Assembly: GCA_031292055.1 (NCBI GenBank)
Contig: JARLHV010000091.1
Location: forward strand, 1-64,000
Length of the DNA stretch: 64,000 nucleotides
Origin: Desulfosporosinus sp.
Lineage (GTDB): Bacteria; Bacillota; Desulfitobacteriia; Desulfitobacteriales; Desulfitobacteriaceae
Reading direction: 5' to 3'
Shown: piece by piece, positions 52,917 to 61,255 of the stretch
How the letters are laid out: each line of letters begins with the position of its first letter
How positions within the stretch are numbered: position 1 is the stretch's first letter
The notes under the pieces: model-generated
Database searches by the model: none
Told to the model about the DNA's origin: nothing
The model's input: the letters and a program-made list of their open reading frames with translations, nothing else
Translations under genes and position numbers: made by a program

Positions 52917-53536
52917 GGGAGGTCACCTCCTTCACCTAGTACCCAGGCCAAGACTAAGTTAGCCTGTTTAGCGGCAACGACCCCGACGCGGGGAGAGAGG
53001 GGCGGTTGGTCTTTGGCCACGTCTGTACAGAAATCCCCGACCACAGATAAGCCGGAACCCCAGTGCAAGGTATGGATGGTATCAGTGTCTCCCCAACCAG
53101 CCAGCCCAGACGCGCCGACGACTTTTTTTCCAGCGGTCAGACCTTCTTCCACGAACATTTTCTTTGAGGTAGTCTGGTCAAAACCCTCTACCCAAATTGG
53201 ACACTGCCCAAATATCGTCTGAACATTATTGGGTGTCACGAGAACAGGCCATAGTTTCAAGTCTAACTCAGGGTTTATTCTTAATAGGTTTTCAGCCAGA
53301 GCTTCAGTCTTCAAACGTCCTAATTGATCTGGGAAATAGACTTGTCGATTTAGGTTGCTGGCTTCTACACGGTCGAAATCGGCCAGGACAAGGTGGGAAA
53401 ACCCACTGCGCACTAAGTGCCAAGCGACATTGGAACCTAAGCCCCCTAAACCAGCGATTCCGACAGATGTTTGTTGGATCTTAGCTAATTGTTTTGGAGG
53501 CAAAGTCTTGGCCAATCCTGTCATTAAAGGATTCAT
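52844..53536 (-). CDS. thiF: Sulfur-carrier adenylyltransferase ThiF
   Basis: This protein of about 230 residues is in the E1-like/MoeB family: VGIAGLGGLGSNVAWHLVRSG (Rossmann nucleotide loop), LADFDRVEASNLNRQVY (metal-adenylate site), and SGLAGWGDTDTIHT. It activates ThiS with ATP. ATG 53536 lies in the ATGA overlap with the thiH stop. No CxxC zinc pair is obvious. The final roughly 20 codons run into the next gene's start. Confidence 0.88.
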   Translation of the reverse strand: MNPLMTGLAKTLPPKQLAKIQQTSVGIAGLGGLGSNVAWHLVRSGFSHLVLADFDRVEASNLNRQVYFPDQLGRLKTEALAENLLRINPELDLKLWPVLVTPNNVQTIFGQCPIWVEGFDQTTSKKMFVEEGLTAGKKVVGASGLAGWGDTDTIHTLHWGSGLSVVGDFCTDVAKDQPPLSPRVGVVAAKQANLVLAWVLGEGGDLPSTNLQKSAPCPLASMPSLQNSTL

Positions 53537-54663
53537 AGTCCGACAGCATCCTTTGCCCGCATATTCACCCAGTCGCAAAAAGAGGGCAAATAGCCTTGGG
53601 CTCGGATCATGGCTACCACGTCTGGAACGGAACGTTCGTCGGCAATTTCAAATTGGGCACTGCCGACGTTGTCTGTTTCGCTATAACCTCCGACTGACGT
53701 GAGAGAGCCAGCCGACAGGCGAGTGATTCCTAGGGAAAGCAAGTTTTCTCGCATTTGTGGACTTTCCCGCGTGGACAGGGTAATACCAGCCCGAGGTAGA
53801 AACAGTCGATAAGCCAATATAATTTGGACCAAAATAGCATCCGTGACGGGATCAGCAGAGGGTTGAAAACTGCCAGCATAGGGCCTGAGGCGTGGCACAG
53901 AGATCGCTACTTCAACCCCAGGATAAGTTTTTTGCAAGTAATCGGCATGGAGTGCCGAATAAAAGGCATCCTGCCGCCAGTCCGAGAGGCCCAAAAGCGC
54001 GCCGATGTTTACGGAGGAGATTCCGGAAGCACAAGCTCGCTCTGGTGCTTCCAGGCGATAGTGATAATCTCTCTTTGGCCCAGCGGGGTGAACTTGAGCA
54101 TAGGTGACTTCATTGTAAGTTTCCTGGAAAAGAGTGACAGAGTCGATCCCGGCCTCAAATAAACGACGGTATTCTTCCGTGGCCAAGGGATACACTTCAA
54201 GCCCCAGAGAGGCGAACATGGGCCGCAAAGCATGGACGCATTCTTCCATATAAGCTGGTCCGCTATGGGTGCGGGATTCTCCGGTCAAGAGCAGCAAATG
54301 CTGTAGCCCGGTCGAGGAGATCGCTTCTCCTTCCTTGATGACTTGTGCGATGCTTAGCTTGCAGCGCACAATTTTGTTTCCAGTGTGGAAGCTACAATAG
54401 AGGCAGCTGTTACTACAAAAATTGGCGAGATAGAGTGGAGTGAATAAACCAATTGTGCGCCCGAAATGGCGGATGGTTAACGCTTGAGCTTTTTTGGCCA
54501 TAGGTTCCAGGTACGATAGGGCAGCTGGGGAAAGCAAGACCGCCAGATCTTGCGGTCGGAGGGATTCGCGGGCTAACACCCGCTCGACGTCGGCTCCACT
54601 AAAACTGGCCCAGGTCGATTCGGGAAGTTTTTGTTGCCATTCAGTTATTTGCTCGTAAAACAT
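53533..54663 (-). CDS. thiH: Tyrosine lyase ThiH (radical SAM)
   Basis: This 376-residue radical SAM enzyme has the cluster motif CSNSCLYC (about 82-89, CX3CX2C). GEGEAISS... and LLTGESRTHSG are the SAM loop and following region. It cleaves tyrosine to dehydroglycine for thiazole synthesis. Its upstream partner thiG ends 3 bp before it and thiF overlaps at the other end. An anaerobic, oxygen-free route is expected because ThiO is absent here. Confidence 0.93.
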   Translation of the reverse strand: MFYEQITEWQQKLPESTWASFSGADVERVLARESLRPQDLAVLLSPAALSYLEPMAKKAQALTIRHFGRTIGLFTPLYLANFCSNSCLYCSFHTGNKIVRCKLSIAQVIKEGEAISSTGLQHLLLLTGESRTHSGPAYMEECVHALRPMFASLGLEVYPLATEEYRRLFEAGIDSVTLFQETYNEVTYAQVHPAGPKRDYHYRLEAPERACASGISSVNIGALLGLSDWRQDAFYSALHADYLQKTYPGVEVAISVPRLRPYAGSFQPSADPVTDAILVQIILAYRLFLPRAGITLSTRESPQMRENLLSLGITRLSAGSLTSVGGYSETDNVGSAQFEIADERSVPDVVAMIRAQGYLPSFCDWVNMRAKDAVGL

Positions 54664-54666
54664 TCG

Positions 54667-55470
54667 TCATCCCTCCTGTAAAAAGCCGGTTAAAGGAGAG
54701 GACGCTTCGGCCGTTATCCGTCGTTCGCCGGGCCCAGCTAAATAGCCCAGTCGCCCTGCGACGACTGCCAGGTGAAAAGCTTGAGCCATGAATACAGGAT
54801 CTCCTGCTGTGGCAATAGCCGTATTCACAAGCACCGCAGCTGCCCCCATTTCCATGGCTTCGGCTGCCTCAGAGGGTCGACCAATGCCTGCATCGACAAT
54901 GATCGGCAGAGAAATCTCCTCGATCAGAATTCGGATAAGTTCTTTGGTTTGTAAACCCCGGTTGCTGCCAATGGGAGAGCCCAGGGGCATGATGGCTGCC
55001 GCGCCAGCATCCTGCAGGCGCCTGGCTGCACCCAAATCCGGACTCATGTAAGGCAGGACCACAAATCCCTCGTTTGCCAGTTGTTCGGTGGCTTTGAGTG
55101 TCTCCCAATTGTCCGGCAATAAGTAGCGCTGATCCTGAACTATTTCGATCTTTACCCAGTTCCCGCAGCCAGCAGCCTGAGCCAAGTGAGCGATACGCAC
55201 GGCTTCTTCAGCTGTGCGCGCCCCGGAGGTGTTGGGCAATAAAATGGTGTTTGGAGGTAGGTAATTAAGGATATTCTCCTGAGGATTTTTCCAATCAACT
55301 CGGCGCAAAGCCATTGTTACTACCTGGCTGCCGCTCGCCTCCAGCACCAGGGGCACAATTTCATGAGACGAAAATTTACCTGTTCCTACGAACAGTCGGC
55401 TCCTCAAATTTACTCCTCCGAGGAGTAGACTGTCATCCGATGGGTTAACACTCTGTATGATAGCATTCAC
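54667..55470 (-). CDS. thiG: Thiazole synthase ThiG
   Basis: This 267-residue TIM barrel has [90 protein letters not shown] and [23 protein letters not shown]. It assembles the thiazole ring using ThiS-thiocarboxylate, deoxyxylulose phosphate and dehydroglycine. It is 4 bp from thiS. Confidence 0.95.
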   Translation of the reverse strand: MNAIIQSVNPSDDSLLLGGVNLRSRLFVGTGKFSSHEIVPLVLEASGSQVVTMALRRVDWKNPQENILNYLPPNTILLPNTSGARTAEEAVRIAHLAQAAGCGNWVKIEIVQDQRYLLPDNWETLKATEQLANEGFVVLPYMSPDLGAARRLQDAGAAAIMPLGSPIGSNRGLQTKELIRILIEEISLPIIVDAGIGRPSEAAEAMEMGAAAVLVNTAIATAGDPVFMAQAFHLAVVAGRLGYLAGPGERRITAEASSPLTGFLQEG

Positions 55471-55474
55471 GTTA

Positions 55475-55675
55475 TTAGCCGCCTCCCATAAATACTAAGA
55501 TTTCCAAACGGTCACCAAGCTGTAAAAGAGTACTTTGCCAATGCTCTTGTTTTAGGATGTTACCATTGAGCTCCACGACCGCCGCCTTATGGGTTACAGC
55601 GTGGTTTTCGAGTAACTGGAATACGGTACATTCCGAAGAAGTTTCCTGAGGTTCCCCATTTACAATAATTTGCAC
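55475..55675 (-). CDS. thiS: Sulfur carrier protein ThiS
   Basis: This 66-residue ubiquitin-like protein ends in the required GGG tail (LVFMGGG), which is activated by ThiF as the C-terminal thiocarboxylate. GTG 55675, after AAAGGAG, gives [11 protein letters not shown]. The frame is open for six codons upstream but lacks a better site. First gene after the riboswitch and terminator. Confidence 0.92.
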   Translation of the reverse strand: MQIIVNGEPQETSSECTVFQLLENHAVTHKAAVVELNGNILKQEHWQSTLLQLGDRLEILVFMGGG

Positions 55676-55763
55676 GGACAGTTCTCCTTTCACTTGTTCT
55701 TAATACGTGTTTGCCAGAGGGTTCCTATTTTTCTACTCGAGTACCAAGGCGAGGAATTAAGTC

Positions 55764-55802
55764 ATGAAAAAAGTGAGAACTGCGGTAAGCAGTTCTCACT
55801 TA
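55764..55802 (-). terminator. Expression-platform terminator for the thiS operon
   Basis: On the minus strand, stem AGTGAGAACTGC/GCAGTTCTCACT is followed by TTTTTT. It lies between the riboswitch and thiS. Confidence 0.92.
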
Positions 55803-55824
55803 TAGTGCTATAAGTAGAAACAAG

Positions 55825-55908
55825 TAGCTTTCCTCCGCTGGTATTAACCAGATCAGGTTCAAAGGGTTAGAGTTTCCTCATCTCAGCCCCAACAGGGCAC
55901 CCCTAGCA
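55825..55908 (-). promoter_or_regulatory. TPP riboswitch (THI element) of the thiS operon
   Basis: On the minus strand it reads GGGGTGCCCTGTTGGGGCTGAGA, then ACCCTTTGAACCTGATCTGGTTAATACCAGCGGAGG, the diagnostic THI-box elements. With its downstream terminator it represses by premature termination when TPP is bound. Confidence 0.97.
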
Positions 55909-55930
55909 AACATACATATTCAGTTAAGTG

Positions 55931-55974
55931 GGCACAAGTGCAATACTTATCTTAGGAGGTATTACACCTGTGCC
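55931..55974. repeat. Imperfect 16-bp inverted repeat
   Basis: GGCACAAGTGCAATAC and GTATTACACCTGTGCC pair at 14 of 16 positions with a 12-base loop containing TTAGGAGG. It lies upstream of the thiS riboswitch. It may end a plus-strand transcript or be an operator; nothing else is visible in 55909-56090. Confidence 0.5.
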
Positions 55975-56092
55975 TATTATATAGCGAAAAAGGTGTTGTT
56001 GTAAATATCTGAAAAGGTTTGATGAGAACTTGTGAGTGAGGAGAGGAGTTCAGGTGTCACAAAGCGAAAAAATTAATTTTTTAGAGGACAGA

Positions 56093-56128
56093 ATTCGTGC
56101 TAATTCGTCACTTAGAGTGTGCAATAAT
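56093..56128 (+). promoter_or_regulatory. Direct-repeat promoter, copy 1
   Basis: ATTCG occurs at 56093-56097 and 56103-56107, ten bases apart (one helical turn), and an extended -10 TGCAATAAT follows (56120-56128). The same layout precedes the paralogous gene at 56910-56944. This fits an activator-dependent promoter. Confidence 0.55.
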
Positions 56129-56248
56129 AGAAAGAGGAAGAAAAAGGTGGGCTTTATGGATTAAAATGTGTATTCCAGAGTGAGAGTAGGCGATAAGGGT
56201 ATCTTGCTAGGGATTTCTCTAATCAGGTTATTGTTGGATGAATGGGTG

Positions 56249-56710
56249 GTGAGATCTATGAGAATTCCATTGCTGGCTTTGCTCTTACAAGGAATACCTG
56301 AACAAACTGCAGTTGTAACTTTAGCTTTTGTGATTGCAGGAATACCTCTAAAGAGGAATAAGATTTTATTGCTTGGGATTTGCCTGGCCTTTTGTGCCTA
56401 TGTAGTGAGACTGTTGCCGATTCCTTTTGGGATTCATACTATCTTGCTCCTCTTAATATTATTCGTTTATTTATCACGTATATCTAAGGGGGATGTCGGT
56501 CTAGCCTTTATTGCAAGTTCAGCGAGTATGCTGGTGTTAGTAATATTCGAGTTTAGTTTCCTCTCCTTGTTTATGTTTGTTTTTAGATTTACAATTGAAA
56601 CCCTCTGCAATGATTTATTTCTAAGAATTGTAGTAGGAGAACCGCAGGTGTTGCTGCTATTTAGCTTGGCTTTTCTATTAAATAAACGATACATAACAAG
56701 AACAGCTTAA
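56249..56710 (+). CDS. Agr-locus membrane protein, paralogue 1
   Basis: This protein of about 153 residues has around five hydrophobic segments and no cytoplasmic catalytic domain. It is paralogous to the protein at 56999 (shared LLALLLQGIPEQTAVV, AFVIA-IPLK, GEPQVLL and ALLLNK-like ending). Proteins of this kind occur beside AgrB/AgrD in Desulfosporosinus-type genomes and resemble the receptor half of AgrC without the kinase. GTG 56249 or ATG 56258 are chosen by homology to paralogue 2, rather than earlier codons. Confidence 0.6.
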   Translation: MRSMRIPLLALLLQGIPEQTAVVTLAFVIAGIPLKRNKILLLGICLAFCAYVVRLLPIPFGIHTILLLLILFVYLSRISKGDVGLAFIASSASMLVLVIFEFSFLSLFMFVFRFTIETLCNDLFLRIVVGEPQVLLLFSLAFLLNKRYITRTA

Positions 56711-56909
56711 AGCGTTATCATTGAGAGAATGAGAGAAGGCATTTTTGATTAACATTTAAAAGTTAGCGAGGCGAGGCTTCTGATTAAGGTGGTTTTATTG
56801 GTTCTTAAGTCCCGCTATTATGTAGACTTTAGGACTAATTAGATGTATTTCTTAGTAAAATCAAATGAATCCTTCACCAAATCAGGAAATTATTTTTTAA
56901 TAAGACAAG

Positions 56910-56944
56910 ATTCGCGCAAATTCGCCCTGGAAGTATGCAATAAT
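56910..56944 (+). promoter_or_regulatory. Direct-repeat promoter, copy 2
   Basis: ATTCG occurs at 56910-56914 and 56920-56924, again ten bases apart, with an extended -10 TGCAATAAT at 56936-56944. This is the second copy of the arrangement seen before paralogue 1. Confidence 0.55.
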
Positions 56945-56998
56945 TGAAATAAGAGCAAAAATTTTAGGGCGTTGTGATGTTGTATAATTTGAGAGGTT

Positions 56999-57481
56999 GT
57001 GAAACCTATAAACATTCCATGGATTGCTTTACTTTTACAAGGAATTCCTGAACAAACTGCAGTTGTTATTTTAGCATTTGTAATTGCTAGAATACCCTTA
57101 AAGTGGAATAGGATTTTATTGATTGGGATTGTTTTAGCTGTTTGTTCGTACATAGTGAGACTGTTTTCCGTTCCTTTTGGGTTACATTCAATTTTGCTAA
57201 TTATCTTATTATTTATAGCTTTAACTTGGTTAGGTAAGGGGGATTTTAGTTTGTCCCTTATTGCAAGTTTATTGAGTTTTTTAGCATTAGGAATATTTGA
57301 GTTTGTTTGTCTGTCATTGTTAATGCCTGTTTTTGGAATAACTCCTGAAACCCTATTTACTGGCCTGATAATAATAAGGATTGCGATAGGAGAGCCTCAA
57401 GTACTTCTGACATTAATCTTTGCTTATTTATTAAATAAATTTATACCAAAAAAGAGGTTGAAAATGAATGAATTTCTCTGA
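56999..57481 (+). CDS. Agr-locus membrane protein, paralogue 2
   Basis: This 160-residue protein with about five membrane segments is similar to the protein at 56249. It directly precedes and overlaps agrB by 14 bp, so it is translated with it. Without a kinase or DNA-binding domain it may be a peptide-sensing or immunity-type membrane component that needs an external partner. GTG 56999 in GAGAGGTTGTGAAACC, with a moderate ribosome site. Confidence 0.65.
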   Translation: MKPINIPWIALLLQGIPEQTAVVILAFVIARIPLKWNRILLIGIVLAVCSYIVRLFSVPFGLHSILLIILLFIALTWLGKGDFSLSLIASLLSFLALGIFEFVCLSLLMPVFGITPETLFTGLIIIRIAIGEPQVLLTLIFAYLLNKFIPKKRLKMNEFL

Positions 57482-58052
57482 AAATATTAGTAATAAACTT
57501 ACTGAAGTAATTACAAATGAATTGAATTACAGCGAAGATAAAAAGGAAGTTGTAGCCTATGCCATTGAAAATGCACTTCTTTTCGTTTTAGGTTCATTTT
57601 TGATAATGCTTCTCGGATATGCTTTTAATGCCTTTATGTCAGCTGTTATTGCGGCCTTTTTTGGTGGTTTATTACGAAGAGTATCGGGAGGAGCACATTT
57701 TGATACCCCCCTAAAATGTTTGATCTTTGGTTCTATTATTTATAGTTTTATTGGTGTTTTAGCTAAAGAACTTGTTTATTATGACTTGGCTAATAAGTAT
57801 ATCCTTATATTTATTTTACTTATTTCTTTTTTTATAGTAGCTTTCTTAGCTCCAGTAGATAGCAAAGCGAAGCCAATTTATTCTAGTAGCTTTAAAGTGA
57901 AACTTAAAACTTTGTCGATGATTTTGGTAACTTCTTCACTCATAATAGTTTCTTTTACCAATAATACATTACTAAATGTTAGTGCTGTTTTAGGTGTGGC
58001 TTACCAAAGTCTAACCTTACAGCCTATTTTCAATAGAAAAGGAGGTGAATAG
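57468..58052 (+). CDS. agrB: AgrB-type peptide-processing membrane protease
   Basis: This protein has 194 residues and about six membrane segments. The catalytic pair is visible in RRVSGGAHFDTPLKC, His and Cys seven residues apart, the spacing known for AgrB (H77/C84). It cleaves AgrD at its C-terminal side and makes the thiolactone ring. The gene begins inside paralogue 2 and ends 3 bases before the agrD start, a tight four-gene arrangement. Confidence 0.93.
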   Translation: MNFSENISNKLTEVITNELNYSEDKKEVVAYAIENALLFVLGSFLIMLLGYAFNAFMSAVIAAFFGGLLRRVSGGAHFDTPLKCLIFGSIIYSFIGVLAKELVYYDLANKYILIFILLISFFIVAFLAPVDSKAKPIYSSSFKVKLKTLSMILVTSSLIIVSFTNNTLLNVSAVLGVAYQSLTLQPIFNRKGGE

Positions 58053-58055
58053 GTT

Positions 58056-58178
58056 ATGAAAAGGTATTTGTTTGCTACAATTGCGTCAATATTAATGCTT
58101 TTAGCAAGTGCGACTTCCGTTTTTGCATGTGGTATCTGGATGTATCAACCCAAAACTCCGAAAGCATTGCAAAGATAA
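58056..58178 (+). CDS. agrD: AgrD-type cyclic lactone autoinducer peptide precursor
   Basis: This 40-residue peptide has an amphipathic hydrophobic leader (residues 1-24, ending ATSVFA), the ring Cys at 25, core CGIWMY, and a charged recognition tail QPKTPKALQR. That is the typical order of AgrD precursors, with the QPKxP signature after the ring. AGGAGGTGA (58039-58047) provides strong translation. The mature signal is probably a ring of Cys25 with residue 29 or 30, inferred. Confidence 0.9.
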   Translation: MKRYLFATIASILMLLASATSVFACGIWMYQPKTPKALQR

Positions 58179-58209
58179 TCAGGAGCTTACCAATCGTGCA
58201 AACTCATTT

Positions 58210-58258
58210 GCAAACAATTTAAAAATTGGGATATATTTCTAGTTTTTAAATTGTTTGC
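58210..58258. terminator. Perfect 16-bp inverted repeat downstream of agrD
   Basis: GCAAACAATTTAAAAA (58210-58225) and TTTTTAAATTGTTTGC (58243-58258) have a 17-base loop. It is a likely end of the agr transcript, although a T-run is weak. The remaining 58179-58408 stretch contains a TATAAT (within 58314-58322) serving the kinase gene. Confidence 0.6.
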
Positions 58259-58408
58259 CATAGATTTTTATAATCTTTTAATACCATTTAGATTGATAAC
58301 TTTCGGATGGCAAATATAATTACAACTCAAGTTTCCGCAGACATAAAAATGCTCGGTGCCAGCTAAGTTTTCTTTATATCGCTACTTAGGACATTGGAGG
58401 ATAGCTAG

Positions 58409-60217
58409 ATGGCTTTTAACATAAAAGATTCCTTAAATAAACAATCTATTATTCAATTAACATTATTAAAGGTCATACTGAGTATCTTTGCTTTTCTTAT
58501 TATTTTCATATTTGTCTACGGACAAAACTTTTGGGAGAAACAGGTTCTAAGATTTAATTATAATTTATTATCAAGTGCCTCAAATGCACAATCAAAATTA
58601 CAATCCCAAATTTTTACTATAGACAATTTGAAAAAAGATAAAAATTTAACGAAGGATCAAAAAATATCAAAGATAAAAGATGCTATAGATTCTGTAATTG
58701 ATGACTATGATGCTGATTTAATAGGTTATTATGATATTGACTTAAATTTAATAGTTGAAAATCAAAATGACAATAAAATTCCGTTTAATAAAATTCATTC
58801 TATCATGGGATCGTTAAACGGATTTAATGACATAACAACTAATAAGGTTATTAGTATTAATCTACCGATCTATGATCAGGAAAAATTAGTGGGCTATGTT
58901 TGGGCCTATGCGAAGAATGCCGATTATGTAATATTGTCTTTTTATGACTTGAGTAAAATTATAATATTAGTTTTAAGTTTATCAGTTTTAATAATATTTT
59001 TAATTAGAAAAAATATTAAGCAGATAGAAATGTACCTGGAAAAATTTTGTAAGATGATTATTGAGAATGATACCGATAATAATGACATACAAGAAGATGT
59101 TTTGAATAAATTACCAGAATTACGACCTATTTTATCTAAAATTAGTTCTTTCACAGATGGTTTAAAGCAGATAAACATAGAATTGGAATCATCAAAACGT
59201 CATATAAATAATATTATGGAAGGAATTTCAGATGGATTTTTTTCAATAGATCATAACTGGCTGTTTACATTCGTTAACAACGAAACATATAAACATGTTC
59301 TAAATGATAACATTGAACTAATAGGGAAAAATATTTGGGATATATATCTTCAGGTAATGGATTCATTAACTTATGATAAACTCCAAGCAGCGATGTCTCA
59401 AGCGGAAGCTATGCATTGGGAAGCAGGCTTTATAATTCCTGATCACTATTATGAATTTCATGCTTATCCATTTGAAGAAGGTTTGACAGTTTTCTTTAGA
59501 GATATTACGGTATTGAATCGACAACAGCTGGAGTTTGCTCGTTTAGAAAGACTTAATCTTATCGGTCAGTTAGCAGCGGGAATCAGTCATGAGATAAGAA
59601 ATCCGCTCACTACTGTCAAAGGATTCCTGCAAATGTTTGGGTCAAAATCTAAATACGAACAAGACAAGGAATATATGGATTTGATGGTCTCTGAGATTGA
59701 TCGTGCCAATGGGATAATCACGGATTTTCTATCCTTGGCTAAAGCCAATCTCGATAATATTAAATCCCAAAACATTAATGAGGTTATTAATAGAGTATTC
59801 CCTATGCTTCAAGCAGATGCCTTTAATAACAATAAAGAAGTTGTGTTTGATCTCAAAACATTGCCTAATATCATGATCAATGAAAATGAAATAAGACAAC
59901 TTCTCCTAAACCTGGTGCGAAATGCTTTGGAGGTCACTCCAGAACACGGGAGTGTCATTATTAGCACCTATTTACAAGAGGATAAAGTGGTATTAGCTGT
60001 TAAAGATCATGGAACGGGAATACCTCAAGAAATACAAGAAAAAATTGGGACTCCATTCTTTACCACAAAAGAATCTGGGACAGGCCTTGGGTTGGCTATT
60101 TCTATAGATATAGCTCAAAGACACAAAGCTAATTTTGAGTTTAAAACAGGAGATAGCGGGACAATTTTTTATACAATATTTCCAGTATTTTCTTGCCCTT
60201 ACCCGAGGGTCAAATAA
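58409..60217 (+). CDS. Orphan PAS sensor histidine kinase
   Basis: This 602-residue membrane kinase has N-terminal helix (about 20-38), an extracytoplasmic sensor of about 145 residues, a second helix (about 185-200), a PAS domain (about 265-365), H-box AAGISHEIRNPLTTVKGFLQM (His about 395), and ATPase boxes NLVRNALEVTPEHG, DHGTGIP and GTGLGLA. It has the layout of Spo0-type (KinB-like) or NtrB kinases rather than AgrC. No response regulator adjoins it. Placed after agrD, it may or may not sense the peptide. Confidence 0.85.
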   Translation: MAFNIKDSLNKQSIIQLTLLKVILSIFAFLIIFIFVYGQNFWEKQVLRFNYNLLSSASNAQSKLQSQIFTIDNLKKDKNLTKDQKISKIKDAIDSVIDDYDADLIGYYDIDLNLIVENQNDNKIPFNKIHSIMGSLNGFNDITTNKVISINLPIYDQEKLVGYVWAYAKNADYVILSFYDLSKIIILVLSLSVLIIFLIRKNIKQIEMYLEKFCKMIIENDTDNNDIQEDVLNKLPELRPILSKISSFTDGLKQINIELESSKRHINNIMEGISDGFFSIDHNWLFTFVNNETYKHVLNDNIELIGKNIWDIYLQVMDSLTYDKLQAAMSQAEAMHWEAGFIIPDHYYEFHAYPFEEGLTVFFRDITVLNRQQLEFARLERLNLIGQLAAGISHEIRNPLTTVKGFLQMFGSKSKYEQDKEYMDLMVSEIDRANGIITDFLSLAKANLDNIKSQNINEVINRVFPMLQADAFNNNKEVVFDLKTLPNIMINENEIRQLLLNLVRNALEVTPEHGSVIISTYLQEDKVVLAVKDHGTGIPQEIQEKIGTPFFTTKESGTGLGLAISIDIAQRHKANFEFKTGDSGTIFYTIFPVFSCPYPRVK

Positions 60218-60234
60218 TTCTCTTAGCATGGAGT

Positions 60235-60756
60235 TTAATCATCAGTTGGATTTTCAGGGCCTGAGAGATTTTTTTGATAAAATGTCAAATCAAGCCATTT
60301 ACCAAACTTAAAGCCAGCCTTTTTTATTGTACCAGAATATTCAAAGCCTAACTTTTCATGCATTTTAAGGCTATTTTCATTAAAAGCATCGATGCCAGCA
60401 ACTAAGGTCATAAACTTTCTTTCATCAGCGATTTTAATTATTTCTTTGATCAACGCCGTACCAATTCCATTCCGACGATATTGAGTATGTACGTACACTG
60501 AATGTTCTATTGTATATTTATAGGCTGGCCAAGCTCTAAAAGGACCAAAAGTTGCAAAACCAATAACTGTATTGTTTTCCTCATAAACCAGGACAGGAAA
60601 TTTATCTTCATTTTTCTTATAAAACCATAACGTTCTGTCCTCAAGCGTTTGAATAGCATAAGTGTATACCGCTGTAGTATTTAAGATCGCATCATTATAT
60701 ATTGCTAGGATTTCGGATAAATCAGTTTCGTCTGCTTGTCTAATCATTCTCTGCAC
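60235..60756 (-). CDS. GNAT acetyltransferase (phosphinothricin-acetyltransferase-like)
   Basis: This 173-residue GNAT protein has IRQADETDLSEILAIYNDAILNTTAVY, YEENNTVIGFATFGPFRAWPAY, the acetyl-CoA loop YRRNGIGTALIKEI and FNENSLKMHEKLGFEYSGT. It matches the Pat/YwnH-type family that acetylates small amines or amino acid analogues. The substrate is unknown. Minus strand; no operon partner. Confidence 0.88.
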   Translation of the reverse strand: MQRMIRQADETDLSEILAIYNDAILNTTAVYTYAIQTLEDRTLWFYKKNEDKFPVLVYEENNTVIGFATFGPFRAWPAYKYTIEHSVYVHTQYRRNGIGTALIKEIIKIADERKFMTLVAGIDAFNENSLKMHEKLGFEYSGTIKKAGFKFGKWLDLTFYQKNLSGPENPTDD

Positions 60757-60956
60757 CTCACTGTTAAGTCTAACATTATTTATTAATTTATGATACTGTA
60801 ATTTCGGCCTAAAATTCGACCTTTTATGCCAACATCCCTATGGTTTGACTGACTGGCCCCGAACGCCATAATTTTTAGCACAGACATTAAGAGGATTAGT
60901 ATAGGGAGAACTTGATATTGGATTGGCAAAAAAGACTCTAGGTTCGAGCAATAAGG

Positions 60957-61255
60957 ATCTGGTGAACTACCCACTACCCTAAAGGGATAGTGGCTTCTGA
61001 AACGGAGCTAAGTTCACCAGACTAAGTATTCAGAAACGAATACTACGATAGTTAGGTCACGATACCTTCGGTTGACGCATCAGACCGTTGCTCTATCATT
61101 CACAGTTAAGTAGAACTGAGGTAAGGTTCGGTGCTGTGAGTACAAAAAGCCTAACTTATCTTTGTCGAGATGATGACGGATTCTCTACTTGGTGACAGAG
61201 TAGAGATACGCACAACCTACAGCAATGTGGAGAATTTATCGGAAGGTCTGATTTT
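60957..61255 (+). ncRNA. Omega RNA (HEARO-type) upstream of iscB
   Basis: The 300 nt before iscB contain no reading frame but several stems. They include a 10-bp stem CTGGTGAACT/AGTTCACCAG (60959-60968 with 61011-61020) enclosing the left-end hairpin, and CTCTACT.../AGTAGAG (around 61174-61207). This is the position and size of the HEARO RNA that guides IscB. The guide segment would derive from the flanking DNA just before about 60957. Confidence 0.75.

Noticed and set aside
56168..56248. Longer N-terminus of paralogue 1
   Set aside because: The paralogue at 56999 starts at the equivalent of about 56249, and no ribosome site supports the earlier codon.
60783..60974. Minus-strand 63-codon frame
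   Set aside because: It overlaps the element's left end and structured RNA and has no family features.
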